From contig NC_079878.1 of the NCBI RefSeq assembly GCF_029227915.1, forward strand, positions 15,068,001 to 15,132,000: DNA of 64,000 bases. Reading direction: 5' to 3'. Shown in pieces: positions 24,473 to 34,525 of the stretch. The translations under genes were made by a program, and so were the position numbers. Under the pieces are notes generated by a model. It was not told the DNA's origin and ran no database searches. It saw only the letters and a list, made by a program, of their open reading frames with translations. How positions within the stretch are numbered: the first letter of the stretch is position 1; every line of letters starts with the position of its first letter. Source of the DNA: Hydractinia symbiolongicarpus (lineage: Eukaryota > Cnidaria > Hydrozoa > Anthoathecata > Hydractiniidae).

Positions 24473-25430
24473 TAAGATAATTTTGTGACTCTTTGTGGGT
24501 CATAAAAATAATTAAAATGGGAATGAGCATTAATTCCTCTGCGACGAAACTACGCTCAGGCCCATCTTTTAAATAATACAGGACCCGATTATTTGGTTCC
24601 GCTATAATTCGATCAAGCCTATGCATATTATTGCTACAAAAAGCATCCGTTGCGCGTCTTTTCTGATCACTATGCTCCTCCCCAGGTTGTAACAAATAGA
24701 GGTACAACTCATCTTCACGCAAAGGTTTTTCCTCCGCGTATTCTTCACTTTTCGTAAGTGGGACATCAACCAACTTCGTAGCCTTTGACGGTTTGATACC
24801 AATTATTGCAGTTTTGGTGTTATTTAAATTCTTCACTATAGTGTACAGGTGTTTAACCCATGTACTATTAGTCTCCTCAGTGACAAACTCTTGCGCATCT
24901 TGAGGTTTAAAAAGTCTTTCCGCAAGCACTTTATTGTACAATTCTACAAAGGCTGTAAAGTTATGAGGATATTTGGTGGTAGCTCGTTTAATCTCCACCC
25001 CTTTATCTTCCAAAAGTTTGGCGACGTCCGTTTTAAATTCTGACCCATTATTGCATTGAAAAATTGTAGGGTAGCTTAAAGGACCAGCCTTAATCATATC
25101 CTTAATCATGTCTGCAACTTCAGCTACTTTCGTCGTTTTTTAATGTCGTGGCATCTTATATCTTGAGGCGACATCGATTCCTGTTACAATATACTTGTAC
25201 GTATTGCCATACAGCTTGCCATGTGGCATGTACAAGAGATCAAATTGGTTCATTTCGTTCGGTTTTGTAATTGTAAAATGGGGATAGTCAATCTTTTTTG
25301 GCCCTCGAATATGGCGAAGAAAAAGTAGTTGGCGGGATAACCAATGTACGACTCTTTTACGTGGTCATTTTCTCTCCTCAACCAATAGTTTAACGGCTTT
25401 TCGTCCAACCCAAAGATGTTCCGGGTTTTA
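24453..25430 (-). pseudogene. Polinton integrase (rve family, with C-terminal chromo-like region), broken
   Basis: Minus strand. GIDVASRYK (about 25175-25150) holds the first catalytic Asp. FQCNNGSEFK (about 25060-25030) is the second motif, where an Asn stands in place of the usual Asp. FVELYNKVLAE (about 24940-24910) supplies the Glu. A C-terminal region MHRLDRIIAEPNNRVLYYL with PERSFVAEELM resembles the barrel/chromo-like tail of Polinton integrases. A TAA at 25140-25142 lies between the first two motifs and frameshifts occur near 25310. It would have inserted the element with a short target duplication. The lost Asp plus the stop make it inactive. Confidence 0.85.
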
Positions 25431-25606
25431 ATAAATACTGCTCAATTTCTCGGCCTCTTTTTTGTAACGATATGTTGTTTTGATATATTTATTATATATC
25501 AAAACATGTGTATTTTTTATAAATATTTATACGCTGCAAAACCTAGAAGGGCCAAGGAGCTAACGATAAAGGTTAATTCACCGTCTTGTTGTTGTTTAGA
25601 GGGTAT

Positions 25607-25913
25607 TTAAAAATCAGACAATTTGGGGGCCTTATCGATTGTTGCAATGTAGTATTGTCTCATACTTTTAACGAGTTCTGTCACATCCTTACCAGCTAGT
25701 CTCTGCAACTCTTGTTGTTTGGTATACCAATCAATTTTTTTGCTGATCCCTTACCCATTGCGCTTGTGAAGCCTGCAATTGTTCAATTGCTTTATCATGC
25801 ATTTTTCTCTCTTCTTCGCCATTTCCCTGAAGCTTGGAAAATAAAAAAATTGATCCGCTAAAAGCCAATGCATTAATAATGGCTCCTCCGGCTATAACTG
25901 CTATGGTTGCCAT
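25607..25913 (-). pseudogene. Small Polinton membrane protein with coiled coil
   Basis: ATG at 25911-25913 gives MATIAVIAGGAIINALAFSG, an N-terminal hydrophobic anchor, then a charged helix (EEERKMHDKAIEQLQASQAQ). A run of T at 25733-25739 shifts the frame; the other frame continues QELQRLAGKDVTELV to TAA 25607-25609. Total size would be about 100 residues. A similar small membrane gene recurs in cnidarian Polintons; function unknown. Confidence 0.55.
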
Positions 25914-25925
25914 TTATTTATTTAT

Positions 25926-26210
25926 TTATTTATTTATACGTAACAGTTGCCTTTTCCAATAGCACCCGATGCATATTTTATTCTGCTGTCCATTAAACTT
26001 AAAATTGTCTAAGGGATAATAGCTATTACATTGTGTGCATTTACTCTCTTCAATGTCTTTTGCGTTGTGTTTGCCTATATGTTCTTTTGATGCATTGCTA
26101 GCATCGAGACACCTAATGAATGTCTTTGCCAACTGTTCATTCCCCTTGAACTTGAAATTGTCTAAGTATAAAAAGTGTTTGCATTGCGTGCATTTCTTGG
26201 CCTCTTCCAT
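25926..26210 (-). CDS. Double zinc-ribbon protein (Polinton), intact
   Basis: An unbroken 94-residue frame, start ATG 26208-26210. Two treble-clef-like modules are visible: CTQCKHFLYLDNFKFKGN followed by a distal Cys, and CTQCNSYYPLDNFKFNGQQN with CIGC. C-x2-C pairs with a hydrophobic LDNFKF core are seen in the zinc ribbons that precede HNH domains in proteins of large DNA viruses. Here no HNH follows, but the N-terminal module is closely related to that of the HNH-like gene at 27.8-28.3 kb. It starts 13 bp from the end of the membrane-protein gene, as in a compact block. Confidence 0.6.
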   Translation of the reverse strand: MEEAKKCTQCKHFLYLDNFKFKGNEQLAKTFIRCLDASNASKEHIGKHNAKDIEESKCTQCNSYYPLDNFKFNGQQNKICIGCYWKRQLLRINK

Positions 26211-26554
26211 GTAGTTTTGTGTTTGTTGATGTAGGCAAACATTAATTTTTGGACATAATATTATTATTTATTATTTATTTTTTCGGGACGATACTCGCGG
26301 GTATCCATCCTTTTTTTGACTGCCATTTCCGGGCTTGCGTGACCTGCAGCGAAGTACCCAGTTTTTTCAAAACATCATTTGTGTCCAACTTTGCCGAAGG
26401 CTGTCTTATTCCTGAAATCTGTTGTCTACCATTGCATGGGCTAGTGTAAAACCGATGTCTACTACGGTCTCATATAACGTATCAATTATCTCTTTTACCT
26501 TGAGCGTAATGTTTGAACTCATTTATTATATGGTTAATGCATTCTAAAAAAATA
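26211..26554. other. Spacer in Polinton
   Basis: No recognisable gene on either strand; probably decayed coding sequence. Confidence 0.35.
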
Positions 26555-26901
26555 TCAATTTTTTGAGAGGCTGAACTTTTTTTCAACAGAAGGCGGTTGC
26601 TCTGATGTTTTGTTATCAGGCTGCTGCTGTATTCCGTGTTGTTTAAAAAATTTATAATAGACGGCAAACCCTCCCATTATTACAATAATACCAACCGCTA
26701 CCGTTCCTCCTAAAACTTTGGTAGAAGAAGACCCAGTACTTATTGAACTACTTGACGAAGTGCTACTCTCTACTCGATCCTTGTTCTTATGCAAATTCTC
26801 CTTGTTCTTGCGGTTCCATTCAGCAAGTTTCTTACCTGCAGCAACACCACCTTCATTTTTCTTCGTATTAACGTATTGGTTCTTGCTTGTCCTCAGTCAT
26901 T
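26555..26901 (-). pseudogene. Small Polinton membrane protein, Ser-rich
   Basis: ATG at 26899-26901 opens MTEDKQEP; after a frame change near 26870 the text goes on through GGVAAG and KLAEWNRKN-like words to a Ser-rich stretch and one membrane helix, VLGGTVAVGIIVIMGGFAVY (about 26715-26655), then a Gln-rich tail ending 26555. One-pass membrane topology is clear; role unknown. Confidence 0.5.
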
Positions 26902-27005
26902 TTATCATTAGTATTATTTTATAGAGGATGACCTCTATAAAAATTTAAATTACACTAACCTCAAACCCCCTCTTTTTCATAATAGAATTTTGAATTTTTT
27001 TCAGC

Positions 27006-27791
27006 TTATTCCAACTCACAGATATGAGCTGGAAACCTACCTGCGGGTGGAGTGAGTATGATTTTTCGCTTCATATCAAGGCCATGGCTGAGCCATGCAT
27101 CAAAGCTTGGATGGAATCCATGCTTAGCCTTCAAGTGCAACTTTGTCATGTCTTGATTATAACTCTCATATAATCCTACAATTGTTTTGACAGATTATTC
27201 CCCATTATCTTCTTGATTTTGTTTGATTTCATATTTGCTTTGTTTGGACAAAACTTCAACATGATTCGCAGTGTGCGCCAACACCAGTAACGGTGCTAGA
27301 AATTTACCAAAGGTTACATGAAACAGAATACTAAGGTCTGTCATGGATTCTTTTATAATAGGATCGTTATTAATATCCTTCCTCAATTTTTCAACAGAGT
27401 CAATACAAATAAGGTTGCTTACAGCGGTTGAATATAAATTGACTACTTGCGCAGATATGGCCTGCCCCATTTTTTTTCCTTTCTCCTGAATTTCTCCTTT
27501 AATATATTCGGCATAGGCCTTGTCGATCGCATCGACCGACGCTTTGTCTACAAAGCTTTCAGTACATTTCTTTGGCAAAAGATGTGCTTTGCCCTCCCTG
27601 ATTACATCTTTCAAAGCTTGACGTTTGTCCATGACTTTTTCCTTATTTGTCGTCGCTTCTGCAGGAGTATCAACAACATCAAATATATTTGCAAGCTCAG
27701 TCATTTTATTTATTAAGTGTCGAAATTTTGGAAAAAACATCAGTACAATTATATACGGTAGAATTGTCGCGATATATAAACAAAGTTTCAT
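27006..27791 (-). pseudogene. Polinton gene of unknown function, one in-frame stop
   Basis: The frame runs from ATG 27789-27791 (or an internal ATG near 27704, MTELANIFDVV, which looks the better start) to a TAA at 27195-27197, and continues in the same frame for 62 more codons (DAWLSHGLDMKRKIILTPP) to TAA 27006-27008. The protein is helical and charged, with one moderately hydrophobic helix (FGKFLAPLLVLAHTANH). The conserved look of the part after the stop suggests the stop is a recent mutation. I do not recognise the family. Confidence 0.5.
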
Positions 27792-27809
27792 TTATTGGAA
27801 GTTTATTTG

Positions 27810-28342
27810 ATCAACCGCGCTATTACATCTTTTCCATTACTCAGAGATATATCGGTTGCCGTTCGTTTGCCTTTCGTTTGGTTATCCACAATCCACATGG
27901 GCTGCATGTTGGTATAGTGGAGTCTTGCAATTTGGATTTATTCGGTAGGATATTCTCCATTCTCCCTGTATTTTATTGGTATCTTGTAGTCGAACTTCCA
28001 GTGCCTTTGGTTTCCCCAGTTCATCCCACCTCTAAATTGCGCCTGGATATGTTTCATAAATGTAACAATGTCACATCCTAGATATTCCTGGGAAGCTATC
28101 TCTGTATCATAATTTAGGGCATGATGTATTCTTATCAAAATTAACCTATGTAAATAGCCTGTGTGATCGCATGTGGGGCAGTGTTATCTTTGTTTTTTGT
28201 GTTGGCATTTGTTATGGTCTTTTGAGGCTTTGGCGCTATCCAATCACTTAATGCACATTTTAGTAGGTTGCCCACTTCTGACCCTGAAATCGCTTAGTAG
28301 CAAAGAGAGTTCACAGTGCGTGAATTCCCTTGTCTCTTCCAT
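27810..28342 (-). pseudogene. Zinc-ribbon + HNH-like nuclease gene (Polinton), broken
   Basis: ATG 28340-28342 starts METREFTH-like text with an N-terminal module closely similar to that of the 25926-26210 protein (LSDFRVRSGQP, ASKDHNKCQHKK). It leads to EYLGCDIVTFMKHIQAQF and GMNWGNQRHWKFDYKIP (about 28080-27975), the pattern of viral HNH endonucleases in which GMxWxNxG is followed by WxxDHxxP. The His after the Asp is replaced by Tyr (FDYKIP), which should damage catalysis. Stops near 28236 and 28175 interrupt the zinc ribbon. The C-terminal tail (NILPNKSKLQDS) ends near 27810. Confidence 0.55.
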
Positions 28343-28435
28343 GTTGTTTTGTGAGGGTAGCACTTCATAAAACTTTGGACAGCTTAAATATTTTTCAGAA
28401 ACAAAACCCTAGTATGGGAACCCACTGAGTTTTTT

Positions 28436-29450
28436 CTTATTACCGTGGAAAGTTCATTTCTTGAACATGATAGTTTAGCAGGCGACGTTTCGGGAGATCC
28501 TTCTCCCATCATCGGGCAAAGTAAAATGGTGTTGAGCATGTATTTATATAATTGCAGAGGATCGAAATTCATAAAAATTAACCAATCAGAAACGAGCTGA
28601 TAATTACAGTTAATTACGGTAATTAACATTTTCGGACCTAGATGTAGGTAACTACTTTTTCTGTAGGGCTGGTAACCAAATCTCAGGAAGTTGATACGAG
28701 ATGATGTTTATGTGTTTGTTACGTGCTACGCTTTCTTTAATCTTCCTGGCCGTTGTTCTGGATTCTCTGTCAATGATCTTCTTCTCATCCCAATTAAACT
28801 GATGACTTCTGCTCCAGCTGTGGTCCGCAATTTCGTTTTTCTTCACATCTCCGTTTCTCACTGCGCGCATATATTCTTGTACTCGTTGCTTAAACTTTCT
28901 TTTTGTTTCGCCTATAAACCCTGCATCACAATCTTTACACGGAATTTCGTAAACAACATTGCTTTGTCCTTTGCTTTTGTCTTTTGGTTTAGACAAAGTG
29001 CTTCTTAGGGTGTCTTTAGAGTTAAGAATGCATTTGATCTTGTATTGCCTTAAAACGAAGGATCCCGCTGGTACCTGGTACGAAGGGCAGGAATGCTGAT
29101 GCGATAAATTCCTCTGATGTTTCTGTGTTGTCTCCGTTGCATATTCTCTTCATTTTATTTTCTACTTGCGCGATGACTTTATGACTGCATCCATTTCCGA
29201 TTAATGCATTTCTTACACGTCGAATTTCTTCTTTCCTCTTCTGTTTGTCACTGACTACGCTGTTGGCACGATTCAGTAATGAAGATATGACACTTTCTTT
29301 GCAAGATTTCTGATGGATTGATTCGAAATTAAGGTACTGGTCAGTGTGTGTTGGTTTACGATACACTGAAACTCAAATGGAACCATTCTTGCGTTTGACC
29401 AAAGTGTCCAGGAAAGCGATACTTTTAAGCTCAACAGTGAATTTGATTCG
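28436..29450 (-). pseudogene. Penelope-like copy A (RT thumb + GIY-YIG + 3' region)
   Basis: Minus strand, 5' truncated at about 29450. FLDTLVKRKNGSI-like text and YRKPTHTDQYLNFES come first, then the linker, then CDAGFIGETKRKFKQRVQEY (GIY-YIG; the YIG is changed to FIG) and the end LPEIWLPALQKK (28652). The non-coding 3' region with a hammerhead-like motif follows to about 28436. A frameshift near 29020 separates the RT and endonuclease frames. Copy B sits back to back with it. Confidence 0.85.
28484..28515 (-). ncRNA. Hammerhead-ribozyme-like motif, Penelope copy A
   Basis: On the minus strand: CCGATGA, then a stem GGGAG/CTCCC with a short loop, then GAAACGTC. This follows the hammerhead order (CUGAUGA, stem II, GAAA, GUC), with a C in place of the conserved U4. 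The ACGT after GAA would give only a 2-bp stem III in one molecule. Penelope elements are known to carry minimal hammerheads with very short stem III. Activity is not claimed. Confidence 0.5.
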
Positions 29451-30150
29451 TCGAATTTATCGCATCAGCATTCCTACTCTTCGTACCAGGTACCAGCGAG
29501 ATCCTTCGTCGAGTTTTAAGGCAACACAAGATCAAATGCATTCTTATCTCTAAAGACACCCTAAGAAGCACTTTGTCTAAACCAAAAGACAAAATAAACC
29601 TGGAAGGACAAAGCAATGTTGTTTACGAAATCCCGTGTAAAGATTGTGATGCAGTGTATATAGGCGAAACAAAAAGAAAGTTTAAGCAACGAGTACAAGA
29701 ACATATGCGCGCAGTGAGAAACGGAGATGTAAAGAAAAACGAAATTGCGGACCACAGCTGAAGCAGAAGTTATCAGTTTAATTGGGATGAGAAGAAGATC
29801 ATTGACAGAGAATCCAGAACAACGGCCAGGAAGATTAAAGAAACCATCAACAGTGTAGCACGTAACAAACACATAAACAGCATCTGGTATCAACTTCCTG
29901 AGATTTGGTTACCAGCCCTACAGAAGAAGTAGTTACCTACATCTAGGTCCGAAAATGTTAATTACAGTAATTAACTGAAATTATCAGCTCGTTTCTGATT
30001 TGTTAATTCTTATGAATTTCGATCCTCTGCAATTATATAAATACATGCTCAACATCATTTTACTTTGCCCGATGATGGGAGAAGGATCTCCCGAAACGTC
30101 GCCTACTAAACTATCATGTTTAAGAAATGATAAACTTTCCACAGTAATAT
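29451..30150 (+). pseudogene. Penelope-like copy B (GIY-YIG + 3' region)
   Basis: Plus strand, joined head to head to copy A at about 29451. It begins within the linker (EFIASAFLLF-like) and carries CDAVYIGETKRKFKQRVQEH, a TGA at about 29759-29761 in the endonuclease, the end LPEIWLPALQKK (29930), and the 3' region to about 30150. The two copies differ by several percent, so they are separate insertions or diverged arms rather than a fresh palindrome. Confidence 0.85.
30069..30100 (+). ncRNA. Hammerhead-ribozyme-like motif, Penelope copy B
   Basis: Same motif as in copy A on the other strand: CCGATGA, stem GGGAG/CTCCC, GAAACGTC. Retention of the stem and of the U4-to-C change in both copies suggests the change predates them. 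Confidence 0.5.
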
Positions 30151-30943
30151 GAATACGGAACAGAAAAACCGAAATAATATCTTCAATAAGAGTTTTTTCT
30201 TGTTTGTTGTTGTTTGGAACCCAGTGGTTTTTTTTTTCAATGTCATGCTGTACTACGCTTTAACATGCTCAACTTTTTTAGGCGAGCACTTTCAGAGGCT
30301 GTTCCTTGCACTGACAAGGCCGTTCCTTCCCAACATTTGGCACAATTTTTCCCAACTTGGCACAACCGACATGGCACAGTGTGGTACAAACCGGGGCTAG
30401 ACGCTACCTCCAGGTAAGGCGTGCTCTCGCCCGCGCACCCATACCTTTCAGCCAGGACTAAGCCCGGTACCACAATTTTACTATAGTTCAAACTTTGTAT
30501 ATACTCTTGCAGTATCACCGTGAGTACTACCCGTGTGAAAATCGACGCATCACCGGCTAGCTCATTTGCGTATCATGCGGAAAAACTCTTGATTATTCAA
30601 AAATGTTTAAAATATTTATGATTAGATAAGGCAAATGAGGTTTCATCTTGTTTTTACTGCTTCATACTGATGAGGAGTGACTCTCATTTCCTTCACTGTA
30701 CGTACCCACGGGGCAGTGTGGAGATCATAGTGTTTTGCACAATCTTTTTATCATCATCACGATTAAGGGCAATTTTAGTACTTTTTACGGTGTATAGTTC
30801 ATGATTTTTATTCTGAAAAGCACCTGACTTTTACAAATATTTATACCCTCATCTAGACATTTTTATAATCGTCAAAGGTGATTGATTTTTTAATTACGCA
30901 TTTTTTCACGCCCTTACATTGTTTGCCTTCTTTTTCTAACGTT
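30151..30943. other. Spacer between Penelope copy B and PolB
   Basis: No gene recognised. Short open frames near 30214-30518 overlap one another on both strands and show no family signature. The last part is the 3' side of the polymerase gene. Confidence 0.4.
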
Positions 30944-33190
30944 TTATACGACCCTCAATAATTCATCTTTCATCAATTCCGCAACTTTTTTATTTTTTCC
31001 AATTGGCAGCGGTCTATCTTCTTCCACTGTATATCCACTCGTGTCAAATCTGGCTTCGACATCAAATGCGATATCCCTATAGAAATCTTAGGTTTTGATA
31101 TAATACACGAAACTATCCGTGTCCATATAGCAGAGTTAGGTTATAATCCCATATTTTGGTTGCATGTAACCGTAATGAAATTCATACATGATTAGTTTAC
31201 TCATATCTAATATAGCCTGCCCAAGGTATACCGGTTTATTCATTTTAATCTCCGTCTTACCCGTTTCAACACGCAATAAATTTTTACTAAATGTATGAGC
31301 ATCCTTAAAGTTGGGCTTTATTACATATTTTTGATACGCTTTCTCGCTTTTTACGAGTTTTATATTACCATGGTTGCGGATATTTTCCATTGTTTTTCCA
31401 CACACTGACAGGTTCATTAATTTGAAAAAGTCCGTTTCAAAATCGTTTTTAGCACCAGTCCTAAATTTGGTGTTCTTATCAATGTAGGGCCTAAGCCACT
31501 GACTCTGATTAAACTGAATGGCCTGGTGTACTCTTTTCAGAATTAGGCCACGCTTTAGCGCTTCATTGAGTGCTCTGATATGCACCACATATATTTCTTC
31601 TTGCTTCGCAGATTTGGTACCAATTTTTTAACCTTGGCAATCGTGATCCGCTCCGGCAAAAATGGCAGTTTATTATGTTTTTTATGCAGCTCACTTGCAT
31701 AATCCACATCAACCTGCAATATGTACCCGTGTTTATTTTTCTTCACCAATTTGGCGATCCTTTGGGATGTGAAATCATCGACATTAGTTATCCATGTAAA
31801 GTCATGCGCTGGTAGATCCTCCTGCATAGCCCAACCATACAGATTGTTGGCATCGAGGTGTTGTAAGTACGACGATTTTACATCAGGATTATATTGATCG
31901 CCCATGTATTTGTTGTTTGCCTTGGCATAGCGATGAACAGCCTGTACAATGCCACCCCGAATAGCTTTTTTTAAACATAAGGTGCATATCTGGGTCATTT
32001 AGTAGTTCCAATTCAATTCCAGTGAATTTTAATGAAGCCTTTCATGCCAGTCCGGGAGCACTGTAAAAATGTGCAGGATCCAACTTATAATTTGTAAGAC
32101 ATACTCTCCTGAAATTTTCAAATATATCTGCTAGGAGTAGCACGTCGGTGGTCAGATACAAATCATGGTAATCGGCCAGTGTCACTTGGTCACCCTCTGG
32201 CGCGATACAATGCCATGCTTTTTGTGCATATTTATAATCGATGTCAGATATGCACTCCATATTCAGCTTACTGTAAAATTCTCCTTTGGGGGTAACTCCG
32301 ATTCTTCAAATCGTTCCCAACTATCCATGTGTTCGTAGGGATACAGTCCTTTTCGGAGCATCAATCGAAATATATCATCCTTATCGAAACAATTTGCCAT
32401 TGAGGGTTTTTAATTTTTCTTGACTCAATTCTTTACAGTTTCCAACTTAAAATTTTTACAAAAAAATCTTGCAAAATAATCATCATTGATACCCTTAAAT
32501 TCTAAGCATTTTTGTGCACAATGTTTACATTTCATATCACTAGCGTTTGTTCCAATTAGATTGCTTGATAGTTTACTCAAGCCTGGTGCCAAAAATCGAA
32601 AACTATCGATGAATCGAAGAGAGCTTTTTTTCAATACCTGTTCCCTGCTAGAATTAGTAACACCTGTTAATGGCACCATGATCTTGACGTTGAAATTGAT
32701 ATATTTCTCCTTATTTTCCGCAATACAACCAACATCCTCAGTGTTGAATTTTTTACCTAATTCTCTGATAAAGAGTGCGCGTCATACCCACTCAGATTAT
32801 GGAATATGATGGGGATGTGGTCAGGAATTCTATATTTCAAATTACAATTGTTATGGGCTGCACCTCGGTAGAGACCTGTATAATAGCAATGATCTCGCAC
32901 TTTTCGGTTTGATGGATCCTTGAATAGGTTCATGTAAATATGACATTCTGATGCGTTATTATGCTTATTTTCTTTCTCTGGTGTGATTACCATAGTTTTC
33001 TCTGGAAACGTATTATACAATCGCTCAACCTCATTTTCCAAGTGCCCTATAAATTTTTCCACGCAATCCTTGCCACGGTATGTTGTTAGTGGATCTAGTG
33101 GGTGTCTGTAGGCAAATCTAATCTGCATCAGAGAGAGAGAAGCAGCGTATTCACGTCTGAACCCTAAAACTATACAATTTAATTTTAAAA
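30944..33190 (-). pseudogene. Polinton protein-primed family-B DNA polymerase, broken
   Basis: Minus strand, in order: RFAYRHPLDPLTTYRGKD; HCYYTGLYRGAAHNNCNL and FHNLSGYDAHS (exonuclease II region, about 32805-32775); LADYHDLYLTTDVLLLAD (about 32200-32140; exonuclease III-type Asp); HLDANNLYGWAM (motif A, about 31857-31825); LMNLSVCGKTMEN (motif B, about 31425-31385); YMDTDSFVYY (motif C, about 31130-31105). A C-terminal piece follows after a TAA and ends at 30944-30946. Breaks also occur near 32755, 32420-32260, 32040, 31990 and 31590-31560. The polymerase motifs are nearly all legible, but the gene is not translatable as one protein. The N-terminal third, with the terminal-protein part, is missing. 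It would copy the element from its protein-capped ends. Confidence 0.88.
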
Positions 33191-33514
33191 CTATACGGAT
33201 CTCCATCGGATCTCAATAGAACCTAGGGTTTTCCGCTTTAACCCCGAAATCATGTTCTTGGATATCGGAAGTAGTATTGGGACAGTAGAAAAACAACACT
33301 GCGCTAGATCATAGAAATTATAATCTCTAAGCTTTTGGCTAACATACCTTTTAGCGTTTGGGTTAAAAACCCTTTCGTCAAAAAATGCTATGTTAACCAA
33401 AAATCTCTGGCGCTTATATCTCTTTATTAAAATTATTACTCGGGCCTCATCAGAAATGTTTGCATTTTTCGCTTTAAAAGATTCACCAGTCGAAGGCTGT
33501 AGCTGTAGTTCCAC
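33191..33514 (-). pseudogene. Fragment of an unidentified multicopy cnidarian-type repeat protein
   Basis: ELQLQPSTGESF followed by NIAFFDERVFNPNAKRY reads as a coherent protein piece. I have seen this combination (LQPLTGE with FFDVRVFNP) in many repetitive coral and anemone open frames, and it does not belong to the PolB family. It directly abuts the PolB remnant, so it is probably a different element that truncated the polymerase. Function unknown; after about residue 60 the frame loses coherence. Confidence 0.4.
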
Positions 33515-33547
33515 TTTGACATCTTTACAAACTTCACGTACAACTTC

Positions 33548-33905
33548 ACGGTTGTGGAGCCGTAGATTAGTGGTTATAGCTCTCGTGTTCTGTGCGGGAG
33601 ACCGAGGTTCGATTCCTCTTGTCGGCGATTCAACATGAGCGAGTGAATGTTACCATATCCCCGGGTTAACCCAAGCCATGTGAGGGGAATTGGGGAAATG
33701 GCACATTATGTGGGCCGTTGGATGTTGCCGGGAGTTGTCTAGTAGAGCGCAGGCCCTAATTGAGTCCGCGTAGCTCAAAAAGAGCATTAAGTACTCTAGG
33801 ACTCTCCATCTAAGCCATGGTCACTCCTGGAAATAATAGACAGGGTATAACCCTCGATATTTGTGAGGCTAACCATGTAAAATATGCCCATCATCTATCT
33901 ATCTA
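33548..33905 (+). repeat. tRNA-derived SINE (full-length-like)
   Basis: The head has a pol III A box TAGATTAGTGG (33563-33573) and B box GGTTCGATTCC (33606-33616) at tRNA spacing. The body holds CCGGGTTAACCCAAGCC and a tail with three ATCT repeats ends at about 33904. Flanks TACAACTT and TACAATTT suggest a short, worn target-site duplication. A related inverted copy lies at 44062-44310. Confidence 0.8.
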
Positions 33906-34265
33906 CAATTTTCCGCGAATATCCTAGTCATGCGGGATATTTCGGTGGAACTAGTTTCCCGGTCTCTTATAAAAAGGCCCTAATAGTGCTTTCTTGTGAT
34001 ACAGGTTGGTCTAATAAGAAAAGGCTTTTTTTTAATTCTTATTTTTTCTTTAAATTTTTCAATTGGATCAGGAAAATGTTTTAGATGTGTAAGATTTTAC
34101 GATTAAAAAATGTGCCATTATCATTTAGGTTTATAATTTTTTGTAGGTTTATCATTTTTTGTTTCTTTAGGCTTATAATTTTTTGTTTCTATTTTGTTCC
34201 AGTGGCCCCCAGTGGAAAGAATCCACTAACTATAGGGTTTTGTGATTTTCTGGGCTAGCCACTTT
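33906..34265. other. Spacer, no gene seen
   Basis: T-rich sequence with GTTTATAATTTTTTGT-like repeats at 34125-34185 and a hairpin GTGGAAAGAATCCAC near 34213. No coding signal. Confidence 0.4.
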
Positions 34266-34268
34266 AAA

Positions 34269-34525
<257 letters not shown>

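Larger units (their letters stand above)
18985..33190. mobile_element. Degraded Maverick/Polinton-type giant DNA transposon
   Basis: A 14-kb block holds the hallmark Polinton set: capsid-type gene (21.5-22.8 kb), packaging ATPase (22.8-23.2 kb), retroviral-type integrase (24.5-25.4 kb) and protein-primed family-B DNA polymerase (30.9-33.2 kb), plus accessory genes on both strands. A cysteine protease gene was not found. No terminal inverted repeat is visible: the left edge abuts a LINE tail, and the right edge abuts an unrelated fragment and a SINE. Nearly every gene carries stops or frameshifts, so it is an old endogenous copy. It is interrupted by two Penelope copies at 28.4-30.15 kb. Confidence 0.88.

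Noticed and set aside
27447-28081. Overlapping plus-strand frames
   Set aside because: Shadows of the minus-strand Polinton genes; composition is not protein-like.
18985-33190. Active virus or functional Polinton
   Set aside because: Stops and frameshifts occur in the capsid, ATPase, integrase and polymerase genes and terminal repeats are not visible.
33548-33640. Functional tRNA gene
   Set aside because: A and B boxes are present but the cloverleaf stems do not pair well and the unit continues into a SINE body and tail.
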